From the IMG/VR virus record IMGVR_UViG_3300027763_000141, positions 1-34,525 of that record: a DNA stretch of 34,525 nucleotides; one strand, 5' to 3'. The stretch is from a virus. The notes under the pieces are model-generated. The model was not told the DNA's origin. It did not search any database and saw nothing but the letters and a program-made list of their open reading frames with translations. Shown here in pieces: positions 1 through 6,630 of the stretch (position 1 is the stretch's first letter; every line of letters begins with the position of its first letter). The position numbers and the translations under genes are program-made.

Positions 1-2
1 TT

Positions 3-629
3 ACCGCGATTGAGAACTACACCGAAAGCTCTGAGGCGGTGTTTGTTGCTCAGATTCCAACGTTTGTTCAGCTTGCTGAAGAGCGCATCTACAATGCTGT
101 GCAGATTCCGGCTATTCGTCGTAACGTGACAGGTAACGTAACGACAGGGGATAAGTATCTGTCTTTGCCAACAGACTATCTGGCAACCTTTTCTTTAGCG
201 GTGGTGGATAGCGATGGAAACCAACAGTTCCTTCTGGATAAAGATGTTAACTTCATTCGTCAAGCGTATCCCAATCCTGTTGATTCAGGCTTACCAAAGT
301 ATTATGGACAGTTTGCACCGTATACGTTCATACTTGGGCCAACTCCTGACCAGAATTATCAAGTAGAGCTACACCTTTACTACTACCCCGAATCTATCGT
401 AGTTGCTGGCACTAGTTGGCTTGGTGATAATTTTGAATCTGCACTGCTTTACGGCGCTTTACGAGAAGCAGTCATTTTTCAAAAGGGTGAGCAAGACATG
501 GTGGCGTACTACCAAAAAATGTATGATGAATCTATGGCGCTGCTAAAAGACTTAGGCGACGGAAAAGAAAGACGTTCTGCTTATCGTGATGGTCAACTTA
601 AGTTGCCTATTCCGGGACCTACAAGATGA
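3..629 (+). CDS. Head-tail connector/adaptor-like virion protein, 5' end cut by the window
   Basis: The frame is open to the left edge. The bases before the GTG at 39 translate in frame as TAIENYTESSEA and run into FVAQIPTFVQLAEERIYNAV, so the GTG is an internal Val codon and the gene starts outside the window. About 208 residues are visible. The helical opening (LAEERIY), the central beta-rich part (LPTDYLA, YTFILGPTPDQNYQVELHLYYYP) and the helical end (ALLYGALREAVIF, then MYDESMALLKDL) resemble the small head-tail joining proteins of podoviruses (gp4-like adaptors), which sit between portal and tail. Its place just before the tail genes fits. The stop codon overlaps the next gene's start (ATGA at 626-629). 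The connector role is inferred from the fold pattern and position; it could be another small structural protein. Confidence 0.7.
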   Translation, partial: TAIENYTESSEAVFVAQIPTFVQLAEERIYNAVQIPAIRRNVTGNVTTGDKYLSLPTDYLATFSLAVVDSDGNQQFLLDKDVNFIRQAYPNPVDSGLPKYYGQFAPYTFILGPTPDQNYQVELHLYYYPESIVVAGTSWLGDNFESALLYGALREAVIFQKGEQDMVAYYQKMYDESMALLKDLGDGKERRSAYRDGQLKLPIPGPTR

Positions 630-1189
630 AAATAACTACACGCGAAGAAGCGCTACAACATAATTTAGTGCGGTATTACACAGGCAAGCCATGTAAAAAT
701 GGGCATAACGCTGAACGTTTTGCAAAACGTAGGCAATGTGTTGAGTGTAATCGTATAGCTGCTAATAAACGTGTTTTACAAAATCCAGAATTAAATCGTA
801 TTAAAGTAAAAAATTGGGCAGAAAAAAATCGAGAACGTGCTGCAATTTCTGCGCATAATAATTATTTAAAACGAAAAGCTAAGGATCACAAAAAAATATT
901 ACTGGCAAAAAGTAATTGGGTTCGTGACAACCCGCAGAAAGTTAATGCTGCAACAGCTAAATATAGAGCCACAAAATCAAAACGGACTCCAAGCTGGTTG
1001 AACGCTGTACAAAAAGCTGAAATTGATTTTACATATGAGTATTGCACAGCTTTGCGTCAATGCGGGCTTGATTATCATGTGGATCACATTGTTCCTCTTC
1101 GTGGCAAAACCGTTTCTGGTCTTCATGTACCGTGGAATTTACAAGTGATACCTTGTACTGATAATTTAGTAAAATCTAATAAATTTTAG
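626..1189 (+). CDS. HNH endonuclease, free-standing, with N-terminal zinc-binding motif
   Basis: This 187-aa basic protein has two recognisable parts. Residues 23-41 carry CKNGH...CVEC (C23, H27, C38, C41), a small zinc-binding motif common at the front of phage HNH proteins. Residues 151-185 form the HNH core: HVDHIVPL (D153, H154), then PWNLQVI (N171) and DNLVKSNK. The middle (about 45-125) is Lys/Arg/Asn rich and probably contacts DNA. Such enzymes nick or cut DNA and often act as homing endonucleases that spread between related phages. The gene is clearly more AT-rich than the tail genes on either side, which suggests separate acquisition. Its ATG overlaps the stop of the connector gene (ATGA), so its translation is probably coupled. 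The HNH call is firm; target and homing activity are unknown. Confidence 0.88.
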   Translation: MKITTREEALQHNLVRYYTGKPCKNGHNAERFAKRRQCVECNRIAANKRVLQNPELNRIKVKNWAEKNRERAAISAHNNYLKRKAKDHKKILLAKSNWVRDNPQKVNAATAKYRATKSKRTPSWLNAVQKAEIDFTYEYCTALRQCGLDYHVDHIVPLRGKTVSGLHVPWNLQVIPCTDNLVKSNKF

Positions 1190-1198
1190 GAGCCTATT

Positions 1199-1648
1199 AT
1201 GGCAATCACGCAAGCAATGGCTACATCGTTTAAGGTTGAAATCCTTGACGGAATTCACAATTTTGGGGTTGGCGTTGTTCGTGCGTCAACTGCCGCCGAC
1301 ACATTTAAGATTGCTCTGTACACCTCAGCAGCAACGCTTGATGCAACGACCACTGCTTACACGACCTCTGGTGAGGTTGTCGGTACTGGCTACACCGCAG
1401 GTGGTAATACGCTGGCTGTGTCGGTTGTTCCTGTATCGTCAGGCACTACAGCTTACTTGTCGTTCACAAACAGCTCGTGGTCAACAGCGACGATTACTGC
1501 TCGTGGCGCAATGATCTACAACAGCACACAAGGTAACAAGTGCGTGGCTGTGTTGGACTTTGGCGCTGACAAGGTATCGACTGCTGGTACGTTTACGATT
1601 GTGTTCCCAACTGCCGCAGCAGGCACAGCTATTATTCAGATTGCATAG
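1199..1648 (+). CDS. Small virion/tail protein of unknown function
   Basis: A 149-aa protein rich in Thr, Ala, Gly and Val with alternating hydrophobic residues (FKIALYTSAATLDA, TTAYLSFTNSSW, GTFTIVFPTAAAGTAIIQIA), as expected for an all-beta structural protein. The opening (MAITQAMATSFKVEILDGIHNF) followed by a segment built around FKIALYTS is a pattern I associate with small tail-region proteins in environmental phages. It has a good ribosome site (AGGAG at about 1189-1193) and lies directly upstream of the fibre-like genes. There are no catalytic motifs. A decoration or tail-fibre-associated role is inferred from composition and position only. Confidence 0.7.
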   Translation: MAITQAMATSFKVEILDGIHNFGVGVVRASTAADTFKIALYTSAATLDATTTAYTTSGEVVGTGYTAGGNTLAVSVVPVSSGTTAYLSFTNSSWSTATITARGAMIYNSTQGNKCVAVLDFGADKVSTAGTFTIVFPTAAAGTAIIQIA

Positions 1649-1657
1649 GTGGTCTAG

Positions 1658-2146
1658 ATGGCGTTAGTTCTAGCGGATCGCGTACAAGAAACAAGTGCTA
1701 CGACAGGCACGGGTACGCTCACGCTTGCTGGTGCTGTATTAGGCTATCAGACATTTGCTGCTGGCATTGGCTCGGGCAACACCTGCTACTACACAATCAC
1801 TAACGCTGCGGGTTCGTGGGAAGTTGGTATTGGCACAGTAGGCACTGGCACTTTAGCTAGAACAACCTTGCTCTCGTCATCTACAGGATCATTCATATCG
1901 TTTACCGGCACATTGAATGTGTTTGTCACTTACCCTGCAGGTCGAGCTGTCTACCAAGACGCTTCTACAGGTGTGGCTTACGCCCCTGAGTTTGCTGCGA
2001 GCAACGGCTTGATGTTGAGCAACGCTACGATCAACACTAGCTACACCTTCCCAACTGGCTACAACGCTGTGAGTGCAGGTCCTGTGACCGTGGCATCGGG
2101 GGTAGTAGTTACCGTACCATCAGGCTCAGTCTGGGCAATCGTTTAA
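1658..2146 (+). CDS. Tail-fibre-like protein with a shared C-terminal module
   Basis: A 162-aa beta-rich protein. The N-terminal 100 residues (RVQETSATTGTGTLTLAGA, GYQTFAAGIGSGNTCYYTI, SWEVGIGTVGTGTLARTTLL, SSSTGSFISFTGTLNVFVTYPAG) follow a module that recurs in phage tail-fibre and receptor-binding proteins. The last 30 residues (YTFPTGYNAVSAGPVT to VPSGSVWAIV) closely match the end of the next gene, so the two share a C-terminal domain. It starts 9 bases after the previous stop. The role in host attachment or fibre assembly is inferred from the module type; no receptor can be named. Confidence 0.72.
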   Translation: MALVLADRVQETSATTGTGTLTLAGAVLGYQTFAAGIGSGNTCYYTITNAAGSWEVGIGTVGTGTLARTTLLSSSTGSFISFTGTLNVFVTYPAGRAVYQDASTGVAYAPEFAASNGLMLSNATINTSYTFPTGYNAVSAGPVTVASGVVVTVPSGSVWAIV

Positions 2147-2156
2147 GGAAAATAAA

Positions 2157-2486
2157 ATGGCAGCTCCCGGATTTATTAGCGTAGTACCGTACAGCAGCAC
2201 AACACCCGGTGCGGTTCCGTCTGCTGGCAACATGGTGACTTCTGAGATTGCCGTTAACTCGGCTGATCGGTTGATGTACGTCAAAGGTCCGGCAGGCACA
2301 GTAGTCACAATTGGTAACGGCGCAACAGGTGCTGGTGGCGATCAAATCTTTGTGCAGAACGGGCAGACTGTAACGGCAAGCTATACACTACCTGTTGGGT
2401 ACAACGCTATGACAACCGGTCCTGTAGCTATCAATGCAGGCGTGGTCGTAACCATTCCTTCGGGAAGTGTCTGGGCGATTATCTAA
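2157..2486 (+). CDS. Small tail-fibre-like protein with the same C-terminal module
   Basis: A 109-aa protein. The N-terminal half (GFISVVPYSSTTPGAVPSAG, then SEIAVNSADRLMYVKGPAGTVV) looks like a short fibre-attachment segment. The C-terminal half (YTLPVGYNAMTTGPVA to IPSGSVWAII) is a near copy of the end of the upstream 162-aa protein. The ribosome site AAGGAA lies just before ATG 2157. Its stop overlaps the next gene's ATG (TAATG at 2484-2488), implying translational coupling. It is best read as one of a series of small tail-tip or fibre components with exchangeable modules. The exact function is unknown. Confidence 0.68.
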   Translation: MAAPGFISVVPYSSTTPGAVPSAGNMVTSEIAVNSADRLMYVKGPAGTVVTIGNGATGAGGDQIFVQNGQTVTASYTLPVGYNAMTTGPVAINAGVVVTIPSGSVWAII

Positions 2487-2731
2487 TGGGATTGCGACTT
2501 AAAGCCTTTGCGCTCGGTACGGTTGAGGTCAACCCTGTTGATACAGCATCTAACGTGTCTGTGAACGTGCAGGCTGCGAATGGTGTGTTGTCGTATGCAG
2601 ACTCGGCGACTGGTGGTTTGTTCTTGCCATCGGGCACAACGGCACAGCGTCCGACACCTGCGACAGGGCAGATGAGATTCAATACCACGACAGGTTCAGT
2701 CGAGGTTTATAACGGCACAAGCTGGGGATAA
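2486..2731 (+). CDS. Short tail-fibre N-terminal-module protein
   Basis: An 81-aa protein that ends in a widespread phage fibre motif: LPSGTTAQRPTPATGQMRFN followed by TTTGSVEVYNGTSWG. The same motif sits near the start of the three glycine-rich proteins downstream (2734, 3755 and 5558), where a long Gly-rich adhesin domain follows it. Here the protein stops right after the Trp, so it looks like the attachment module without the distal domain. It starts at a TAATG overlap and ends two bases before the next ATG. It may be a complete small structural protein or a relic of a shortened fibre gene; the intact start, stop and spacing favour a functional gene. Confidence 0.65.
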   Translation: MGLRLKAFALGTVEVNPVDTASNVSVNVQAANGVLSYADSATGGLFLPSGTTAQRPTPATGQMRFNTTTGSVEVYNGTSWG

Positions 2732-2733
2732 AT

Positions 2734-3744
2734 ATGGCTGGTTCAATTAAATTAAACGCACCCTCGGGCGGATCAGTCACACTGAACGCAGTGGACACCG
2801 CATCAAACTTTGTAATGTCTGTGCCTGCCGCTGCGGGTGTGCTGATTAACGCTGACTCTGCGACTGGTGCGGCACAACTTCCTGTTGGCACGACTGCTCA
2901 ACGCCCTGCTTCGCCTGTGACGGGGCAGACACGGTTTAATACAACAATTGGATTTTCAGAGGTTTATAACGGAACTTCATGGATTTCTGTTGGTGGATAT
3001 GCAATAAGTTATTTGGTTGTGGCAGGTGGCGGTGGCGGAGCATCAGGTGGTGGTGGCGGTGGTGGTGGTGGTGGTTTGTTAGCAGCGTCAAATGTTTATG
3101 TTGCTCCCGGAACAGCTTACACAATTACTATTGGCGCAGGGGGTGCAGCCGCAACAAATGGGGTCGATTCTTCAATAGCTGGTTATGTTACAGCCACTGG
3201 CGGCGGATCAGGAGGGTCTGCTCCTAGTACCAACGCTACAAGCGGCGGATCAGGTGGTGGTGGTAATCCAAAAACACCCTCATTCGCAGGTGGTGCAGGG
3301 GCATTTGGGCAAGGTTATGCTGGCGGAACGGCTTTATATAATAATGCTTCGGATGTAAGAGGCGGCGGTGGCGGTGGCTCTGGGGCTGTAGGTGTATCTG
3401 GTGCTTCTGGCGGTACTGGTGGTGCTGGCGCTACATCTTCAATTTCTGGTACATCAACTGCATATGCTGGTGGCGGCGGTGCAGGATCAGAAGCCAACGC
3501 AGCAGGTGCTGGTGGCGCTGGCGGGGGTGGAACTGGCGCACAATATCCTGCTACTACAAATACCGCAGGTGGCACGAATACGGGTGGTGGTGGTGGTGGC
3601 GGTTACACAATTGCTAGAGCAGGCGGCAGCGGCGTAGTCATCATCTCTTATGCTGGCTCACAACGTGGTACTGGCGGAACCGTAACTAGCTCAGGCGGCA
3701 ACACAATCCACACCTTCACCACATCTGGTACTTATACGGCGTAA
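2734..3744 (+). CDS. Glycine-rich tail adhesin-like protein, paralogue 1
   Basis: A 336-aa protein. The N-terminal part (1-90) holds the fibre-attachment motif LPVGTTAQRPASPVTGQTRF then EVYNGTSW. From about residue 92 it becomes extremely Gly-rich, opening with ISYLVVAGGGGGASGGGG and containing many GGSGGGG, GGAG and GGTG blocks. The C-terminus is GTGGTVTSSGGNTIHTFTTS GTYTA. This order (YLVVAGGGGGG, Gly blocks, IHTFTxSGTF) is typical of the phage glycine-rich domain family, which I compare with polyglycine type II helix bundles such as the S16-type gp38 adhesin. The likely job is receptor binding at the tail or fibre tip. It is followed by a paralogue. The GGT/GGC tracts (for example 3036-3077) are prone to slippage in multiples of three. 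Confidence 0.8.
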   Translation: MAGSIKLNAPSGGSVTLNAVDTASNFVMSVPAAAGVLINADSATGAAQLPVGTTAQRPASPVTGQTRFNTTIGFSEVYNGTSWISVGGYAISYLVVAGGGGGASGGGGGGGGGGLLAASNVYVAPGTAYTITIGAGGAAATNGVDSSIAGYVTATGGGSGGSAPSTNATSGGSGGGGNPKTPSFAGGAGAFGQGYAGGTALYNNASDVRGGGGGGSGAVGVSGASGGTGGAGATSSISGTSTAYAGGGGAGSEANAAGAGGAGGGGTGAQYPATTNTAGGTNTGGGGGGGYTIARAGGSGVVIISYAGSQRGTGGTVTSSGGNTIHTFTTSGTYTA

Positions 3745-3754
3745 AGGAAAGAAC

Positions 3755-4690
3755 ATGACAGCATATGTAGGCGGCACAACAGGGTTTGGCCCACCATCAT
3801 GGACAACAGCCGGTCGCCCCGGCAGTCCTGTGAACGGGCAATTGGGGTGGAATAGTACGCTTGGCGTTTTGGAAGTGTGGAACGGTGCAGCTTGGCAGAT
3901 TGTTGCTTCAACTGCATACACTGTTACTTATCTTGTTGTTGCTGGCGGAGCTGGTGGCGGCGGTGGTGGCGGTGGTGGTGGCGGTGCAGGGGGATTGTTA
4001 ACCGCATCAGGAACGTCCGTTTCTCCCGGAACTGCATACACAGTTACAGTCGGCGCTGGGGGCAGTGGCGGCACTCTTTCAGCACAAGGTGTAAGCGGTA
4101 CAAATTCTTCTTTTTCGACCTTTGCTACTTCTACTGGCGGTGGTGGTGGTTCAAGTAATGTTGGATCAGGCAATGGTATTGCTGGCGGGTCGGGAGGTGG
4201 AGCAGCAGGTTCAAGTGCATCATATACAGGCGGTGCAGGTACTGTTGGTCAGGGCAATGCCGGAGGCACTAATGGCGGCGGTAATTTTGGGGGCGTATAC
4301 CCCGCAGGTGGCGGCGGGGGTGCAGGTGCTGTGGGCGGAACTGGGTCAAGTAGCGGCGGTGCTGCGGGTGGAGTAGGTGTTACAAACACAATTTCAGGCA
4401 CATCACTTTATTATGCTGGTGGCGGTGGAGGTGGTGCATCTACCACTAGTGGCGGGGCAGGTGGTAATGGCGGCGGCGGAGCTGGGACTACAGGCGCTAC
4501 GGGTACTGCGGGTACTGTAAATACGGGCGGTGGCGGTGGCGGTGCAGCTACCACAGGCGGCGCAGGTGGCTCAGGCATAGTTGTTGTTGCATATGCTGGC
4601 ACAGTAGCTCGTGGTACAGGCGGCACAATTACCATCACAGGCGGAAACGTCATTCACACATTCACATCAAGCGGTACATTTACAGCTTAA
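3755..4690 (+). CDS. Glycine-rich tail adhesin-like protein, paralogue 2
   Basis: A 311-aa protein with the same plan as its neighbour. It has a short attachment module (TAGRPGSPVNGQLGWNSTLG, then EVWNGAAW) within residues 1-48, the entry motif TYLVVAGGAGGGGGGGGGGG at about residue 59, a body of Gly-Ala-Ser-Thr blocks, and the conserved end GTGGTITITGGNVIHTFTSS GTFTA. Gly-rich loops between conserved aromatic strands are the likely variable receptor-contact surface. It follows 2734-3744 with a 10-base gap and a GGAAAG ribosome site. Divergence between copies is spread through the Gly-rich body while both ends are conserved, as expected for duplicated adhesins under diversifying selection (inferred). 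Confidence 0.8.
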   Translation: MTAYVGGTTGFGPPSWTTAGRPGSPVNGQLGWNSTLGVLEVWNGAAWQIVASTAYTVTYLVVAGGAGGGGGGGGGGGAGGLLTASGTSVSPGTAYTVTVGAGGSGGTLSAQGVSGTNSSFSTFATSTGGGGGSSNVGSGNGIAGGSGGGAAGSSASYTGGAGTVGQGNAGGTNGGGNFGGVYPAGGGGGAGAVGGTGSSSGGAAGGVGVTNTISGTSLYYAGGGGGGASTTSGGAGGNGGGGAGTTGATGTAGTVNTGGGGGGAATTGGAGGSGIVVVAYAGTVARGTGGTITITGGNVIHTFTSSGTFTA

Positions 4691-4704
4691 TTAAGGAGAC
4701 CATC

Positions 4705-5187
4705 ATGGTCACGCAAGAGCGGCTCAAAGAGTTGTTTGACTACCAAGACGGTGCGTTGATTCGCCGTAAGGATGGTCGCTCTGCTGTGATTGCAATGGGT
4801 GTAAAACGCTATGAGCGGGTGTCGGTTGACGGTAAAATTCAAGCATTGCACCGCATGATTTACCTGTGGCATCATGGTCATTTGCCCAAGACGCTTGACC
4901 ATATTGATGGTAATAGGGCAAACAACAAGATTGAAAATTTGCGTGAAGCTACCCAGCAACAGAATTGTTTGAACCGTAAGCATCACTCAAACAGTAAATC
5001 GCCGTACAAGAATGTGTATTTACAACCGCCAACAAAGAACGCTGAGTGGAAACGCAATTGGGTTGTAAGCGTTAATGTTGCAGGCAAGCGTAAATACATT
5101 GGTTCGTTTGAAGATTTAGAGTTGGCAGACCTCGTTGCTACTGAGGCACGAGATAAATTTCAAGGGCAATTCGCCCGTCATTGTTAG
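4705..5187 (+). CDS. HNH endonuclease with AP2-like C-terminal domain
   Basis: A 160-aa protein. Residues 45-83 carry an HNH core of the HNH_3 type: ALHRMIYLWHHG (H49), then DHIDGNRANNKIENLREAT (D65, H66, N73, N78). Residues about 98-152 (YKNVYL, WVVSVNVAGKRKYIGSFED, A..VATEARDKF) match the three-strand AP2-like DNA-binding domain often fused to phage homing endonucleases. A strong AAGGAG site at 4694-4699 sets the ATG at 4705. The gene sits between fibre genes, separating glycine-rich paralogues 2 and 3, and is the second HNH gene within 4.1 kb. Family assignment is firm; cleavage site and mobility are not visible. Confidence 0.9.
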   Translation: MVTQERLKELFDYQDGALIRRKDGRSAVIAMGVKRYERVSVDGKIQALHRMIYLWHHGHLPKTLDHIDGNRANNKIENLREATQQQNCLNRKHHSNSKSPYKNVYLQPPTKNAEWKRNWVVSVNVAGKRKYIGSFEDLELADLVATEARDKFQGQFARHC

Positions 5188-5196
5188 GAGATTCAT

Positions 5197-5544
5197 ATGC
5201 ACTTCGCTAAAGTAGTTGATTCAAAAGTGGTTCAAGTCATCGTTGCTGAACCAGAATTTTTCACGACATTCGTTGACTCAAGCCCCGGCCAATGGATTCA
5301 GACCTCATACCGCACACACGGTAATCAACATCCTGAAGGTCGCCCATTGCGTGGCAACTATGCTGGGATTGGTTATCACTACGACCCCGTAGCAGACGTT
5401 TTCTACGCACCACAACCCTACGCATCATGGGTACTCAGCCCACACACAGCGTTATGGGAAGCGCCTGTTGCTATGCCTGCTGACGGTAAAGCGTATGAGT
5501 GGGACGAAGCCACGACTTCGTGGAAAGAATTGGTTGTTGCTTAA
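5197..5544 (+). CDS. Small conserved phage tail-region protein, function unknown
   Basis: A 115-aa protein starting MHFAKVVDSKVVQVIVAEPE, with a central block rich in His, Gly and Tyr (GNQHPEGRPLRGNYAGIGYH YD) and ending WEAPVAMPADGKAYEWDEAT TSW. I recognise this layout (HFAKV...VTQVIVA, RxNYAGIGYxYD, WEAPxxxPxDGKxYxWDE) as a small protein repeatedly encoded among tail-fibre genes of aquatic phages, but no biochemical function is known to me. Several conserved aromatics and acids suggest a compact fold rather than a fibre. The AGGAG site at 5185-5190 supports the start. It follows the AP2-HNH gene and precedes the third adhesin paralogue. Confidence 0.72.
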   Translation: MHFAKVVDSKVVQVIVAEPEFFTTFVDSSPGQWIQTSYRTHGNQHPEGRPLRGNYAGIGYHYDPVADVFYAPQPYASWVLSPHTALWEAPVAMPADGKAYEWDEATTSWKELVVA

Positions 5545-5557
5545 TTAAGGAAATATT

Positions 5558-6529
5558 ATGTCTCTCGACGTACAAGGTACAGACTATTTAAAACTGCCGG
5601 TAGGTACTACGGGTCAACGTCCGTCTGTTCCTGCGTCAGGCATGATTCGCCAAAACTCCACAACAGGTAATCCTGAATGGTATGACGCTACAACGTCATC
5701 GTGGCTGCAATTTAGTCAACCTGCTGGGTATACGGTTAACTACCTTGTTGTGGCGGGTGGTGGTGGTGGGGCTAATTTAAGTGGTGGCGGCGGTGCGGGT
5801 GGGTATTTAGCTTCAACAACTTCTTTGTCATCTGGCACGGCTTATTCAATTACGGTTGGCGCAGGTGGAGCGGGCGGAACGGCATCAGGAACCGTCCCTT
5901 TCAATGGGGTAAGTGGTTCAAATTCGTCGTTTGGCGCTATAGCTACTAGTATTGGCGGCGGTTATGGCGGTTCGCAAGCTGCTGGAGCTTCTGGCGGTTC
6001 CGGCGGCGGTGGCGGTGATTGGGCGGCTGGTGGCTACATAGGCGGTGCGGGAACTTCGGGGCAAGGTTTTGCTGGCGGCGCAGCTGCTGGTAATGATTCG
6101 GGCGGCGGCGGTGGTGGCGGGGCGGGTGCAGTGGGTGGAACAGGAACGTCTGCACAAGCTGGTAATGGTGGTGTAGGGGTATCTAATAGCATTTCAGGTT
6201 CTGCCGTGTTTTACGCAGGGGGCGGTGGTAGTGGACCGTGGCGTGGAACTTTTCCGGCGTGTCTACCGGGAAGCGGCGGTAACGGTGGTGGCGGTGGCGG
6301 GGGGCCGACAGCAGGATCAAACGGCGTTGCTGGAACTGCCAACACAGGCGGTGGCGGTGGCGGTGGAAGTCGCAATACTACTGCTCAAGTTGTAGGTGGA
6401 GGCGCAGGTGGCTCAGGCATCGTAATCATCAGCTACTTAGGCTCACAGCGTGGCACAGGCGGTACGGTGACTAGCTCAGGTGGCTACACAATCCATACCT
6501 TTACAAGTAGCTCGACATACAACGCTTAA
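5558..6529 (+). CDS. Glycine-rich tail adhesin-like protein, paralogue 3
   Basis: A 323-aa protein with the N-terminal attachment motif LPVGTTGQRPSVPASGMIRQ followed by a Trp-rich end (EWYDATTSSW), the entry motif VNYLVVAGGGGGANLSGGGG at about residue 61, a long Gly/Ser/Ala body and the end GTGGTVTSSGGYTIHTFTSS STYNA. Its last 60 codons are close to those of paralogue 1 also at DNA level (compare 3655-3740 with 6440-6522), suggesting a fairly recent duplication or gene conversion. The ribosome site AAGGAA precedes ATG 5558. The likely role is the same as for the other two. Having three such genes suggests a mixed or switchable set of adhesins (inferred). Confidence 0.8.
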   Translation: MSLDVQGTDYLKLPVGTTGQRPSVPASGMIRQNSTTGNPEWYDATTSSWLQFSQPAGYTVNYLVVAGGGGGANLSGGGGAGGYLASTTSLSSGTAYSITVGAGGAGGTASGTVPFNGVSGSNSSFGAIATSIGGGYGGSQAAGASGGSGGGGGDWAAGGYIGGAGTSGQGFAGGAAAGNDSGGGGGGGAGAVGGTGTSAQAGNGGVGVSNSISGSAVFYAGGGGSGPWRGTFPACLPGSGGNGGGGGGGPTAGSNGVAGTANTGGGGGGGSRNTTAQVVGGGAGGSGIVIISYLGSQRGTGGTVTSSGGYTIHTFTSSSTYNA

Positions 6530-6541
6530 TAACTTGCCTTG

Positions 6542-6573
6542 CAGCGGTGCTACTTTTGCCAGTAGTGCTGCTG
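6542..6573 (+). other. Hairpin in the 101-base gap between adhesin 3 and the repeat protein
   Basis: CAGCGGTGCTAC (6542-6553) can pair over 12 positions with GTAGTGCTGCTG (6562-6573) if three G-U wobbles are allowed in RNA; the loop is 8 bases. No T-run follows, so it is a weak candidate for a terminator and may instead be a processing or attenuation element. The rest of the gap (6530-6630) holds only the AGAGG ribosome site of the next gene; I see no gene or convincing promoter in it. Confidence 0.35.
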
Positions 6574-6630
6574 TGTAGTTTGTGGTTAATACCGTGGGCT
6601 ATTTTTGCAGTGTTTAAACAGAGGTAACGA

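Noticed and set aside
39-41. GTG as the start of the first gene
   Set aside because: The frame stays open to the left edge with sensible residues before it, so the gene is cut by the window and this codon is internal Val.
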